A stretch of DNA of 47,700 nt, from NCBI GenBank assembly GCA_023150915.1, contig JAKLKA010000043.1:1-47700 (forward strand), given 5' to 3'. Position numbers and translations under genes: made by a program. Of the stretch, positions 16,595-24,915 are shown piece by piece. This stretch comes from Polyangiaceae bacterium (GTDB taxonomy: Bacteria > Myxococcota_A > Polyangia > Polyangiales > Polyangiaceae). Every line of letters begins with the position of its first letter. The first letter of the stretch is position 1. Under the pieces are notes generated by a model. The model had not been told where the DNA came from. It did not search any database and saw only the letters and a program-made list of their open reading frames with translations.

Positions 16595-16628
16595 CGCGCA
16601 TGGGCTGCCAGGCGCGCCGGCATGCGCG
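16595..16628 (-). terminator. Hairpin just after the AgmX-type lipoprotein gene
   Basis: CGCGCATG and CATGCGCG form a perfect 8-bp stem with an 18-nt loop that itself has complementary GGC/GCC ends. On the minus strand it begins 10 nt after the stop codon at 16638. No U-tract follows, so it would be a non-canonical terminator separating this operon from ffh. Confidence 0.4.
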
Positions 16629-16637
16629 AGCGGATGG

Positions 16638-17342
16638 TCAACGCTCACCTTGCGCGACCAGCTCGAGCACGAACGGCACCGTCGCTTTCGTGCTGCCCTC
16701 GGACTTGGGGAAGGTCGCGTTCCGCAGGGCCGCGGCGAAGCAATTCACCGTCACGCGGTCCGGGAATTCCGAGCCTTTGTCCCCCGCGCGCGTCACGCGG
16801 CCCTCGGCGTCGAGGTCGAGCTCGAGGGTGACCTTCCCCGCGAGCAGCGGGCTTTCGGCCAGGCGCCGGTCGTAACAGGCCCGGAGTTGCCCGAAGCGCG
16901 AGCGCACGACGCGCGTCACCACTTCGGGCGAGAGCTTGCCGTCGACCTGAGCGGGCAACATGCGGACTCGGCCGCCCTGGCTGCGCGGGGCCAGCGCGTC
17001 GCGCAGGTTCGGGTTCAAGGTCTCGCCGGGTTCGGTGGCGACCACCGCCAGGCGCGCCACGGGCGCCTCACCGGCGAGGACCGCGAGCACCGCTTTCTGT
17101 CGCTCTTCGCGCGAGGCACTGGAGGCCGCCGGAGCCAGCTCGAACGCCGGCTCGGCCGGCGCTGCCGAGGGCTGCGGGTCCGCCATGCCCGAGCTGGGGA
17201 CCGGACCGGGGCTCGCGCTCGCCCTGGCGTTCGCGCTCGCCACGGGCTCCGAGCCGATGGGTTGCTTCGTCGCCGAGCGATCGCAGCCGACGGAAGAGAG
17301 CGTGAGCAGCGCAAGAACCAGCAAGCACCACGCGCGGCTCAT
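16638..17342 (-). CDS. Lipoprotein with AgmX/PglI-type C-terminal domain
   Basis: 234 residues: signal peptide with lipobox (LSSVGC, Cys20), a ~70-residue Ser/Ala/Pro linker, and a C-terminal AgmX/PglI/TonB-like domain (about 140-230) with the hallmark LRACYDRRLAESPLLAGKV and LELDLDAEGRV followed by CFAAALRNATFPKSEG. The ATG overlaps the DUF2330 gene's stop codon by 4 nt (ATGA), so both are coupled. It differs from the protein at 5227 in being lipid-anchored rather than having a transmembrane helix and polyproline. Probably a periplasmic or outer-membrane adaptor; partner unknown. Confidence 0.75.
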   Translation of the reverse strand: MSRAWCLLVLALLTLSSVGCDRSATKQPIGSEPVASANARASASPGPVPSSGMADPQPSAAPAEPAFELAPAASSASREERQKAVLAVLAGEAPVARLAVVATEPGETLNPNLRDALAPRSQGGRVRMLPAQVDGKLSPEVVTRVVRSRFGQLRACYDRRLAESPLLAGKVTLELDLDAEGRVTRAGDKGSEFPDRVTVNCFAAALRNATFPKSEGSTKATVPFVLELVAQGER

Positions 17343-18412
17343 GGCTTGCCCTCCGCCAGCGACGGGTCGAGCACCGCCAGGAGCGGGGTGAGCCGTTTCT
17401 GCTGCGCAGGGTCGAGCGGCCGCGGCTCGGCCGGAGCCCAAACCACGTCGCCGAAACCGCTGCGCGAGACCTTCTGATCCATGAAGCGCTGCACGATCGC
17501 GTCGCCGCGGGGGAGCAGCTTCGCGTCGTCGCCCAGCGCCTCTTCGAGATCCGAGCGTGATGGCTGCTGGTAGCGATAGCCCTCGGCCATGGGCCGCACC
17601 CACTGCGCGCGCCCGTCGCGTTCGAGCCGAGCCACGGGCTCGCCGGCCTTCTGGGTGACCAGCCAGACCTCGAGCAGCCGCGGCTCGGCGCCGCCGCCGG
17701 GCTTGGCCGGATCCGGCTCCTGGTAAGGGTAGTACGGAAGGGCCGAGTCGAACGAGAAGCGCAGCGTCTCGGCTTTGGTCTTGCCTGCCTCGAGCTCCGC
17801 GTCGTCGCCCGGCGGGTCGTAGCGCATCGCCACGAAGTAGAACCCCAGCTTCACGTAGTGGCGCAGCCACGCGTCGGTGGCAGGGCCGCTCACCAGCTCT
17901 TGCTTCTTCAGCCAGCTCGAGAGCGCGCCCTCGTCGGTCGCGGCCAGGACGAAGGCCGTGAAGCTGCCGACCTTCGTGACCTCGAGCACCTGCACGCCGC
18001 GCGGCCGACCGCCCCCGGCGCCGCTGCCGCTGCCGCCGCCGAGCTGGCCCAGGCCGGCGGGAATTCGGTTCTCGTGGAACGGGTAGAACGTGCGCAGCCG
18101 TTCGAACGGGCTCTTCTTCACCCGCGCGACCTCGGGCCGTGAGGGGGTGGGGACGATGAAGCCGAACGTCTCGCGCGAGGCGCGGAACACCACCTCGCGC
18201 ACGAAGTGCTCGCGCCCTTTGTCCGCGTCGTGAACGATCAGGGTCTGCTCGTAGGCCAGCGAGGGGCGGCGCTCGTCCGACCAGGCGCGCTTCATGAACA
18301 TCCCGCCGCAGGCCTCGGCCGCGGGAGCCACCAAGAGCGCCGCGGCCCCCGCCGCCAGCAGCACTGCTGCACCGAAAGCCAGACAGAACCTGCGCGAGCC
18401 TCGTCTCGACAT
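17339..18412 (-). CDS. Secreted DUF2330 protein
   Basis: 357 residues. Residues 1-34 form a signal peptide ending near AAEA, directly followed by CGGMFMKR, the conserved start of mature DUF2330 proteins. Further family-like features are ERTLIVHDADKGREHFVREVVFR-type beta strands, FGFIVPTPSRPEV and ALPYYPYQEPDP. A Gly/Ser insertion lies around residues 115-128. The function of the family is unknown; members are secreted and frequent in myxobacteria. The start is ATG 18412; TAGGCT lies 10 nt upstream and no Shine-Dalgarno is visible. A much longer in-frame reading to 19450 is a shadow over the Uma2 gene. First gene of a two-gene operon. Confidence 0.75.
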   Translation of the reverse strand: MSRRGSRRFCLAFGAAVLLAAGAAALLVAPAAEACGGMFMKRAWSDERRPSLAYEQTLIVHDADKGREHFVREVVFRASRETFGFIVPTPSRPEVARVKKSPFERLRTFYPFHENRIPAGLGQLGGGSGSGAGGGRPRGVQVLEVTKVGSFTAFVLAATDEGALSSWLKKQELVSGPATDAWLRHYVKLGFYFVAMRYDPPGDDAELEAGKTKAETLRFSFDSALPYYPYQEPDPAKPGGGAEPRLLEVWLVTQKAGEPVARLERDGRAQWVRPMAEGYRYQQPSRSDLEEALGDDAKLLPRGDAIVQRFMDQKVSRSGFGDVVWAPAEPRPLDPAQQKRLTPLLAVLDPSLAEGKP

Positions 18413-18422
18413 GCTGGCCGCG

Positions 18423-18428
18423 AGCCTA
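18423..18428 (-). promoter_or_regulatory. -10-like TAGGCT, 10 nt before ATG
   Basis: Minus-strand hexamer in the 105-nt divergent gap between the DUF2330 gene and the Uma2 gene. It predicts a leader of only 2-4 nt. The weakest of the series, because the distance is longest. Confidence 0.3.
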
Positions 18429-18481
18429 ACGCAAATCGGCTCGCGTCGGCGGGCTGGCTCGCACGGCCGAAGCCGGGCAGT

Positions 18482-18510
18482 TTGCGCACGCTGACGACTC
18501 GACGTACCTT
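18482..18510 (+). promoter_or_regulatory. Promoter TTGCGC-17-TACCTT, 7 nt before ATG (leaderless type)
   Basis: Both a -35-like TTGCGC (18482-18487) and a -10-like TACCTT (18505-18510) are present at 17-nt spacing. The ATG of the Uma2 gene follows 7 nt after the -10 box, so the transcript would begin at the start codon. It is the only member of the leaderless series with a recognisable -35. Confidence 0.5.
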
Positions 18511-18517
18511 GCGGGGC

Positions 18518-19096
18518 ATGACCAGCAGCGGTGCAGCGCGGCGTTCCCGGCACCGCTACACCTACGCCGAGTACCTCGCCTACGAACGCGACAGCGGTCT
18601 GAAGCACGAGTTCGAAGACGGAGAAATCGTGGCCATGGCGGGCGGTTCGCGCCGCCACAACGCTTTGGCTTCGCGCCTGAGCGCGGCGCTCGAAGCGGGG
18701 CGGAAGTCGGGCTGCGTGGCGTTTCAGTCGGACCAGAAGGTCCGGGTGCTGGCTACGGGCAAGGCGACCTACCCCGACGCTTCGATGGTGTGCGGGCCCA
18801 TCGAGGGTGATCCGTCGGACCCTACGGGCGCGGCCATCACGAACCCGAGCCTCCTGGTCGAGGTCCTGTCCGCGTCCACTGAAGAGGAGGACCGCGGCAA
18901 CAAGTGGCAGCACTACCAGCTGATCCCGGCCCTCACCGAATACGTGCTGGTCAGCCAGACCCACCCCCGCGTCGAGTGCTTCACGCGCTTGCCCTCGGGC
19001 AACTGGGAGTATCGTGACGTCACCAGCGGTACCCTGACCCTCGCGAGCGGAGCAACGCTGGACCTGGACGCGCTCTACGCCGAGCTCCCCGAGTGA
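18518..19096 (+). CDS. Uma2-family (PD-(D/E)XK) endonuclease-like protein
   Basis: 192 residues. The Uma2/DUF820 fold is shown by YTYAEYLAYERDSGLKHEFEDGEIVAMAGGS near the start, then HNALASRLSAAL, the acidic YPDASMVCG and the LLVEVLSASTEEED strand with the conserved Glu, followed by KWQHYQLIPALTEYVLVSQ. These residues form the divergent PD-(D/E)XK core. Members are abundant in cyanobacteria and myxobacteria, often in many copies; nuclease activity is inferred from fold and the cellular role is unknown. It stands alone, divergent from the DUF2330 operon and convergent with the thioesterase gene. Confidence 0.85.
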   Translation: MTSSGAARRSRHRYTYAEYLAYERDSGLKHEFEDGEIVAMAGGSRRHNALASRLSAALEAGRKSGCVAFQSDQKVRVLATGKATYPDASMVCGPIEGDPSDPTGAAITNPSLLVEVLSASTEEEDRGNKWQHYQLIPALTEYVLVSQTHPRVECFTRLPSGNWEYRDVTSGTLTLASGATLDLDALYAELPE

Positions 19097-19124
19097 GCCG
19101 CGCGACGGCTGCGCAGGCCCCGGC

Positions 19125-19517
19125 TCAGCCCGCCGCGAACGCCTCGACGAAGCGTGGCGGCAGCGGCACGGGCTTTCGGTCTTCCCCCACCGTGACCATG
19201 GACGTGTGGCCCTCGACCAAGAGCTCGAGCGCGCCATCGCTCTGCACGCGGTGAACGCGGTGCCCGATGCGGAAACCCTTGCTGCGCGTCCCCTCGACGA
19301 ACGAGTGGACCTCGAGCAGATCATCGAAGCGCGCCGGGGCGCGATAGCGACACGCAGTCTCGACGATGGGCAGGTGGTAGTCGTATGGGAGCCCGAGCTC
19401 GCGGAACATCTCGACCCGCCCCGTCTCGAAGTAGAGGAAGTAGCTCGCATAGTAGACGATGCCCGAGGTGTCCGTGTCGGCGTACCGAACCCGCAGGCGC
19501 GTGCTGAAGACCTTCAT
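19125..19517 (-). CDS. Acyl-CoA thioesterase, 4HBT/YbgC type
   Basis: 130 residues, a single hotdog domain. RVRYADTDTSGIVYYASYFLYFETGR carries the catalytic Asp and the YbgC/4-hydroxybenzoyl-CoA thioesterase signature, and FVEGTRSKGFRIGHRV and VEGHTSMVTV form the later strands. It hydrolyses acyl-CoA or acyl-ACP; the substrate cannot be told. The start is set at ATG 19517 (MKVFSTRLRVRY), which fits the family better than an in-frame start six codons upstream. No tol-pal genes, the frequent partners of ybgC, are nearby. Confidence 0.88.
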   Translation of the reverse strand: MKVFSTRLRVRYADTDTSGIVYYASYFLYFETGRVEMFRELGLPYDYHLPIVETACRYRAPARFDDLLEVHSFVEGTRSKGFRIGHRVHRVQSDGALELLVEGHTSMVTVGEDRKPVPLPPRFVEAFAAG

Positions 19518-19563
19518 CGAGCAGCGCGGTAGCACTGCACGCGCCCCAGCGCTCGAGATCCGG

Positions 19564-19569
19564 TATCGT
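19564..19569 (+). promoter_or_regulatory. -10-like TATCGT, 7 nt before ATG (leaderless type)
   Basis: The hexamer lies 7 nt before the M28 gene's ATG at 19577. It overlaps the in-frame GTG at 19568, which argues against that GTG as the start. Confidence 0.45.
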
Positions 19570-19576
19570 GACGGGC

Positions 19577-20992
19577 ATGTCCCCTCGCTTCGTGGTTCCG
19601 GGGTTCGTGCTTGCCGCCACTCTGGCCCCGCTGGCCTGCGGCTCGGACGGTGAGAACGCCGCCAGCGGCGGGGCAGGCGGCGTGGGGGGTAGCGGCAGCG
19701 GCGGAGTGACCTCGGGGGGCGGCGTGGCGGGCGCGGGCGGCGCGGATGGCGGCGGCAGCGGCGGCGCGGGCGCCTGCAGCGCCACCAGCCCCGAGGGCCT
19801 GGCGGCGTGCGTGGACGCGACCCGCTACGAGGCCGACGTGAAGCTCATCACCGGCGAGCGCGACCCCGGCTCGACGCACTGGCAGGTGGTGCAAGATCGC
19901 TGCGCCGACGTGCTGAAGGGCGCCGGCTTCTCCGTCGAGAAGCATGCCTATGGCAGCGGCGTGAACGTGATCGGCACGCGCGCGGGCAAGACCAAACCCG
20001 ACGAGCGCGTGCTGATCGGCGCCCACTACGACCACTTGAAGGGCTGTCCGGGCGCCGACGACAACGCCACCGGCACCTCGGGCGTGCTCGAGATGGCGCG
20101 CGTGCTCGGAACGGTCGGCTTCGCGCGGACCCTGGTCGTGGCCTGCTTCGACGAAGAGGAAGACGGCCTCGAGGGTTCGAAGGCCTATGCGCTCCGCGCG
20201 CTCACGAACGGCGAGAAGCTGGTGGGGGTGACGGTGTTCGACATGATCGGGTTCGTCGACGACACGCCCGGAAGCCAGTCGATGCCCGCCGGTTTCGACG
20301 CGGTGTTCCCGAAGCAGATCGCGGAGGTGAAGAACAACCAGTCGCGCGCCAACTTCCTGTTCTTGGCTCACGACCCGGCAAGCGCAGCCCACGGCGCCGT
20401 GTTCGAGGGCGCGCTGGAGAAGGGCGGGCGGATGGGCGTTCGCGTCGAGGTGCCCGCGGCGCTGATGGGCGTGAGCGACCTGCGCCGCTCCGACCACGCG
20501 CCGTTCTGGGACGCCGGCTTCCCGGCTCTGTTCGCCGGCGACACCGCCGAGTTCCGCTACCCGGCCTATCACTGCAAGAGCGGTGACGACGTGATCGCGA
20601 ACCTGAGCTTCGAGTTTGCGACCCAGGTGGTGCGCGCCGCCACGGTGGCGGTGGCGACCCAGCTCGAGATCGTGGGTGCCGGCGGCGGGGGCGGCGGGGG
20701 CGGCGGGGGCGGCGGGGGCGGCGGGGGCGGCGGCGGTGCTGGCACCGGCGGTGGCGGCGGGGCCGGTGGCGGCGGAAGCTTCGACACCTGCGCCAAGGTC
20801 TGCACGGCGATCCCCCTCGCCTCGCCGACGCAGGGGCAATGCCTGACCGATGCCGTGGGCAAGCTGGGGTATCCGATCCTGACCACGCCCGCGTGCGCGA
20901 GTGTGGCCACCGCCAGCCAGTGCGGCGCCTGCACCAGCGCGCTGGGCATCACCGACGCGCACTGCGCCAGCGTGGCGAAGAGCTGCTTCTGA
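19577..20992 (+). CDS. Secreted M28-family aminopeptidase-like lipoprotein
   Basis: 471 residues. Signal and lipobox are at 1-21 (APLAC), then a Gly/Ser linker to about 65. The M28 zinc-peptidase domain (about 70-355) shows the metal ligands in order: GAHYDH (His/Asp), DDNATGTSG (bridging Asp), FDEEEDGLEGS (Glu-Glu), VFDMIGFVDD (Asp) and SDHAPFWDAG (His). All expected ligands are present, so it is probably active, acting on peptides outside the cell. After it comes an unbroken run of over 20 glycines encoded by hexanucleotide repeats and a C-terminal domain of about 70 residues with six or more Cys (CAKVC to SCF). The ATG at 19577 is preferred over the GTG at 19568 because TATCGT lies 7 nt upstream. 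Confidence 0.85.
   Translation: MSPRFVVPGFVLAATLAPLACGSDGENAASGGAGGVGGSGSGGVTSGGGVAGAGGADGGGSGGAGACSATSPEGLAACVDATRYEADVKLITGERDPGSTHWQVVQDRCADVLKGAGFSVEKHAYGSGVNVIGTRAGKTKPDERVLIGAHYDHLKGCPGADDNATGTSGVLEMARVLGTVGFARTLVVACFDEEEDGLEGSKAYALRALTNGEKLVGVTVFDMIGFVDDTPGSQSMPAGFDAVFPKQIAEVKNNQSRANFLFLAHDPASAAHGAVFEGALEKGGRMGVRVEVPAALMGVSDLRRSDHAPFWDAGFPALFAGDTAEFRYPAYHCKSGDDVIANLSFEFATQVVRAATVAVATQLEIVGAGGGGGGGGGGGGGGGGGGGAGTGGGGGAGGGGSFDTCAKVCTAIPLASPTQGQCLTDAVGKLGYPILTTPACASVATASQCGACTSALGITDAHCASVAKSCF
20683..20737 (+). repeat. GGCGGG hexanucleotide tract encoding polyglycine
   Basis: About seven to nine GGCGGG units in tandem inside the M28 peptidase gene encode a pure Gly spacer between catalytic and Cys-rich domains. 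Slippage by whole units would change spacer length by two residues and keep frame; slippage by single G would shift frame. A strong candidate for length polymorphism. Confidence 0.85.
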
Positions 20993-21092
20993 CTCGACGT
21001 CCGCTGTCTTGGCACGCGCAGATCGCGATTCGGTTCCACCCGCCGCTCGCTCCGGGGGCGCACCCCTGGTAATGACAGGCGCTGACCCGCGC

Positions 21093-23600
21093 ATGACCCA
21101 TCGCTTTCCGTCTCTGTTCCGACGCCTCGGGGAGCTTCAGGCCCAACGCCCCTGGCTGTTCGTCGCGCTCGCGATCCTCAGCCTGCTGCCGGCCGGCTTC
21201 GCGGCGAAGGGTATCGGGTTCAAGTCGGACTTCGCCGAGCTGCTTCCGGACAACAAGCCGAGCGTGATCGAGATGCGTCGCGTCTCGAAGCGCTTGGCCG
21301 GGGCTTCGACGCTCTCGATCGTGGCCGAGGTGCCGCAGTCGAATCCGGCGGCGCTGAAGCGCTTCGTCGACGAGGTGGTGCCGCGCCTCAAGGCCCTGGG
21401 CCCCGAGCGCGTGGGCGCGGTGGACTTCGGGGTGCAAGACGCCCGGGCGTTCTTCGAGAAGAACAAGCTGTTCTATGCCTCGTACGACGATCTGAAGAAG
21501 GCCCACGACGAGGTGGTCGAGCGCTACGACTACGAGATCGCCAAGAAGCAGGGCACCCTGCTCGACGACGACGAGACCGAGGCGCCGCCGCCGCTCACCG
21601 CCGACGACATCGAACGGCGGCTCACGCCCAAGAAGAAAGAGGGCGACAAGCCCAAAGACGGCCCGCCCCACCCCGACGGCTATTACATGAACGCCGAGGG
21701 CACCCACGTGGCGGTGCTGGTGCGCACGCCGGTGTCGGGCAAGCAGGCCACCGCCGAGCTGAAGGCTGCCGTGGCCGGCGTGGTGAACGACACCCACCCC
21801 AAGGGCTTCGATGCCGGGATGGAGGTCCGGTACACCGGCGACATCATCACCAGCGCGGAAGAATACGACGCGATCATCAGCGATCTGAGCCACGTCGGGA
21901 CCTGGGGCGTGGCCGGTGTGCTGGGCAGCGTGCTGCTGTTCTTCCTGCGAATCCGCACGGTGATGGTGATCGGCGCGGTGGTGCTCACGGCCCTGCTTTG
22001 GACCTTCGGGCTCACGCGCTTCACCATCGGCTACCTGAATAGCTCGACCGGCTTTCTGGTCAGCATCATCGCCGGCAACGGCATCAACTACAGCATCATG
22101 TACATGGCGCGCTACATCGAGGCGCGCCGTGATCAGGGCATGACCGTGCCCGAGGCCACGCTGGTGTCGTGGCGCGACACCTGGGTCCCCACGCTCTCGG
22201 CCGCGGCCACCGCGTGCCTGGCCTATGGCTCGCTGATCGTCACCGATTTTCGCGGCTTCAAGCACTTCGGGATCATCGGCGGGTACGGCATGCTGCTCTG
22301 CTGGCTGGTCACCTATCTGTTCATGCCTGCCGTGCTGGCCGCCAGCGAAGGCGTGATGCCCATGTTCAAGCCGTCCGAGAAGGGCGAGCGGGTCAAGGCG
22401 CGCGGCTACTACGGGCTGGCCTTTGCCAAGCTGGCGCGGCTGGCACCGCGCACGCTCACCGTGACCGGGGTCGTGCTGGGCGTCGCGTCGGTGGCGCTCG
22501 CCGGGCTCTATCTCACGCGCGAGCCCATGGAATACGACATGGCCAACGTGCGTAACGAGCGCAAGGACCGCACTGCAGCCGGTGAGCTGTCGAAGAAGGT
22601 CGACAAGGTCGTCGGCCGACTGGGTCAAGACGGCATGGCGATCATGACCGAGCGCCTGGACCAGGTGCTGCCGCTCAAGGCAGAGCTGGAAAAGCGGTTG
22701 GCAGCCGCCCCCGAGAAGCAGAAGCCCTTCGAGAAGGTGGTCACCATCCACTCGCTCTTGCCCGACCGGCAAGCCGAGAAGATCCCGCTGATCGAGACCA
22801 TCCGCGACCGGCTCGAGCGCGCGCGCAAGCGTGGCGTGATCAGCGACGCGGACTGGGTTCGGCTCGAGGGGCACATGCCGAAGGGCGCCCTGGCCCCGAT
22901 TGGCATCGCCGACCTGCCCGAGCAGGTCGCCCGGTCGTTCACCGAAAAGAACGGCACCCGCGGCAACATCGTGTTCATCGTCCCGAAGAGCGGCGAGAGC
23001 GTGTGGGACGCCAAGTACCTGATCCGCTGGGCCGACAGCTTCCGCTCGACCCCGCTGCCCAGCGGCGAGGTGATCCAGGGCTCGGGCCGGGCGGTGATCT
23101 ATGCCGACATGATCATGACCGTGGCCGAAGACGCGCCCAAGGCCATCGCGGTCTCGGCGATTGGCTCGGTGGTCGTGATCCTGGTCGCCTTCGGGGCGCA
23201 GCGCGCGGCGCTCGGCGTGTTCTTGCCCTGGCTCTTGGGCGTGGCGGGCCTGCTGGCCTTCATGTTCCTGAAGAGCATCAAGCTCAACTTCTTGAACTTC
23301 GTCACGCTGCCCATCACCATCGGCATCGCCGCCGAGTACGCCCACAACCTGATGCAGCGCTATCGCTCCGAGGGGCCCGACAAGCTCTATGGTGTGGTGG
23401 TCGAGACCGGCGGCGCGGTGATCTTGTGCTCGCTCACCACCACCATCGGCTATCTGGCGCTGATGCTGTCGATCAACCGCGGCATCGTCAGCTTTGGCCT
23501 GGCCGCGGCCGTGGGCGAGGTGATCTGCGTGCTGGCGGCGGTGCTGTTCTTGCCGGCCTTCTTGTTCGCCATGCAGGGGCGGAAGCGGGCCTCGCGCTGA
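21093..23600 (+). CDS. RND-superfamily (MMPL-type) exporter
   Basis: 835 residues, no signal cleavage site. The first helix is at about 22-40, followed by a large periplasmic loop (about 45-275, containing DFAELLPDNKPS, typical of MMPL proteins). A bundle of five helices (about 275-435) and a repeat of the same design in the second half (helix near 455, loop about 480-680, five helices about 685-830) follow. Twelve helices with two loops is the RND/MMPL plan; the helices carry the usual NFVTLPITIGIAAEYAHN and GNGINYSIMYMARY polar stretches. It likely uses proton force to export a hydrophobic substrate such as a lipid. No membrane-fusion protein is adjacent, which fits MMPL/HpnN-like rather than AcrB-like transporters. 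An alternative start is ATG 21072. Confidence 0.85.
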   Translation: MTHRFPSLFRRLGELQAQRPWLFVALAILSLLPAGFAAKGIGFKSDFAELLPDNKPSVIEMRRVSKRLAGASTLSIVAEVPQSNPAALKRFVDEVVPRLKALGPERVGAVDFGVQDARAFFEKNKLFYASYDDLKKAHDEVVERYDYEIAKKQGTLLDDDETEAPPPLTADDIERRLTPKKKEGDKPKDGPPHPDGYYMNAEGTHVAVLVRTPVSGKQATAELKAAVAGVVNDTHPKGFDAGMEVRYTGDIITSAEEYDAIISDLSHVGTWGVAGVLGSVLLFFLRIRTVMVIGAVVLTALLWTFGLTRFTIGYLNSSTGFLVSIIAGNGINYSIMYMARYIEARRDQGMTVPEATLVSWRDTWVPTLSAAATACLAYGSLIVTDFRGFKHFGIIGGYGMLLCWLVTYLFMPAVLAASEGVMPMFKPSEKGERVKARGYYGLAFAKLARLAPRTLTVTGVVLGVASVALAGLYLTREPMEYDMANVRNERKDRTAAGELSKKVDKVVGRLGQDGMAIMTERLDQVLPLKAELEKRLAAAPEKQKPFEKVVTIHSLLPDRQAEKIPLIETIRDRLERARKRGVISDADWVRLEGHMPKGALAPIGIADLPEQVARSFTEKNGTRGNIVFIVPKSGESVWDAKYLIRWADSFRSTPLPSGEVIQGSGRAVIYADMIMTVAEDAPKAIAVSAIGSVVVILVAFGAQRAALGVFLPWLLGVAGLLAFMFLKSIKLNFLNFVTLPITIGIAAEYAHNLMQRYRSEGPDKLYGVVVETGGAVILCSLTTTIGYLALMLSINRGIVSFGLAAAVGEVICVLAAVLFLPAFLFAMQGRKRASR

Positions 23601-23612
23601 GCCCGCCGCCCT

Positions 23613-24842
23613 TCACACGTGGAACGGCCCCGTCACCATGTAGGTGATGCCGCCGCTGTTGCCGCCGACCCCGCGCTGCGAGCTGAAGAACAGCCGCGTG
23701 CCGCTCGGGTCGAAGGTGAGGCCGGTGATCTCCGAGCCGTCGTGGCCGTCGATCTGCACCAGGACCTTGGTGCTGCCGTCCGCCATGATCGCGACCACCT
23801 GCATGTCGTCGCCGTCTTCGGCCACCAGGATCTCGCCGCCGGCGGTGACCGCCAGCGCGTCGACACCCTGCAGCACGGGTGAGGTCACCTTGGCGGCGTC
23901 GTACAGCACGCTCAGCTTCGCCGTTGCGACGTGATAGGCCCACACGCGGTTGTCGCCCTTGGTCGAGAAGTAGATCACCCCGGCGAAGTGGACGATGCCC
24001 TCGCCACCGTCGAACTTCGTGGCGTCCGCCACCTGCTCGCGCGTGGGCTTGGTTCCTTCGAAAGTGGGATCGGGCACCGCCAGCCACGTCACGCCGCCGC
24101 TGCCGTCGACCTTCGCGACCTCGAGCTTTCCCGAGGCCAGATCCGCGCGACCCGCCTTCATGCCCGCGGGCACGAAGCGATAGAAGCAACCGTCGTTCTC
24201 GTCCTCGGTCAAGTACACGTGGTGGTTTTCGGGGTCGTAGGCAGCGCCTTCGTGCTTGAAGATCCCGAGCGCAGGGCGCTCTTCCGCGTCGGCCTTGCCG
24301 GTGGGGTCGCACTCGAACACCCGGCCCCGACCGGCCTCTTCGCACGAGAGCCAGGTGCCCCAGGGCATCTTGCCGCCGGCGCAGTTCAGGTTGGTGTTGG
24401 TCAGGATCGAATACCCATCGACCAGCTCGCCCTTCGCATCGAAGCGCAGCGCACCCGCGCCGCCGGCGATGGGCAACTCCGAGTTCGAGACGTAGATGAA
24501 CCCGCCGTCGGGCACTGCGAAGGTGGCGCCGCCATCGGGGGCCGAGTGCCAGCTGAAGCCGCTGCCCGCGATCGGCTCTTTCCCGCTCTGGGCCACGATG
24601 CGCGCGGTGCATTCGGCGGGCAGGCGCACGCCGTTTTCGTCGGCCGGACCGATGGGCCCCAGCTTCGCGAGGTTCGACTGGAGGAACGGGCCGGCATCGA
24701 CGCTGCCCGCGCCGCCCGTGCCGCCCGCACCCTCTTTCGCTTCGTCCGAGCTGCAGCCGACCAGCGGCTCGAGCAGCAGCGTGGCGAGGCCGGCGAAGCC
24801 GCCCTCGAGAAAGAGTCGGCGGGTCGGGGTGCGATGCGACAT
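23613..24842 (-). CDS. Tat-exported PhoX/DUF839-like phosphatase, lipoprotein
   Basis: 409 residues. The N-terminus has a twin-arginine motif (TRRLFLEG, residues 7-14) and then a lipobox (LVGC), so it is probably exported folded and lipid-anchored. The body has the DUF839/PhoX beta-propeller pattern with metal-ligand segments GTWLSCEEAGRGRVFE, FKHEGAAYDPENHHVYLTEDE and the late GSEITGLTFDPSGTRLFFSSQ. PhoX enzymes are Ca/Fe-dependent extracytoplasmic phosphomonoesterases. The closest class may instead be the DUF839 proteins of unknown activity, since it is shorter than typical PhoX (about 600). Convergent with the exporter gene. Confidence 0.75.
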   Translation of the reverse strand: MSHRTPTRRLFLEGGFAGLATLLLEPLVGCSSDEAKEGAGGTGGAGSVDAGPFLQSNLAKLGPIGPADENGVRLPAECTARIVAQSGKEPIAGSGFSWHSAPDGGATFAVPDGGFIYVSNSELPIAGGAGALRFDAKGELVDGYSILTNTNLNCAGGKMPWGTWLSCEEAGRGRVFECDPTGKADAEERPALGIFKHEGAAYDPENHHVYLTEDENDGCFYRFVPAGMKAGRADLASGKLEVAKVDGSGGVTWLAVPDPTFEGTKPTREQVADATKFDGGEGIVHFAGVIYFSTKGDNRVWAYHVATAKLSVLYDAAKVTSPVLQGVDALAVTAGGEILVAEDGDDMQVVAIMADGSTKVLVQIDGHDGSEITGLTFDPSGTRLFFSSQRGVGGNSGGITYMVTGPFHV

Positions 24843-24900
24843 GGCGCCAGTGTGCGATTTCCGCCGGCGCGCGTCACCTCCGCTATGCCTGCCGGCGTGC

Positions 24901-24906
24901 TAATCT
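24901..24906 (+). promoter_or_regulatory. -10-like TAATCT, 9 nt before ATG (leaderless type)
   Basis: Plus-strand hexamer in the 73-nt divergent gap, with the ATG of the Gly-rich lipoprotein at 24916. No Shine-Dalgarno is present in the 9 nt between. Confidence 0.45.
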
Positions 24907-24915
24907 GCGCCCATC

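Noticed and set aside
16378-16637. 4.5S RNA (ffs) gene upstream of ffh
   Set aside because: The GC-rich gap has hairpins but lacks the conserved GGAAGCAGCC-type core of SRP RNA.
18518-19096. Uma2-like gene as part of a defence or restriction system
   Set aside because: It stands alone between a DUF2330 gene and a thioesterase gene, with no methylase, toxin or helicase nearby.
20949-23345. A 798-codon minus-strand open frame opposite the MMPL exporter
   Set aside because: His/Arg/Gln-rich composition, no start signal and no domain; a shadow of the exporter gene.
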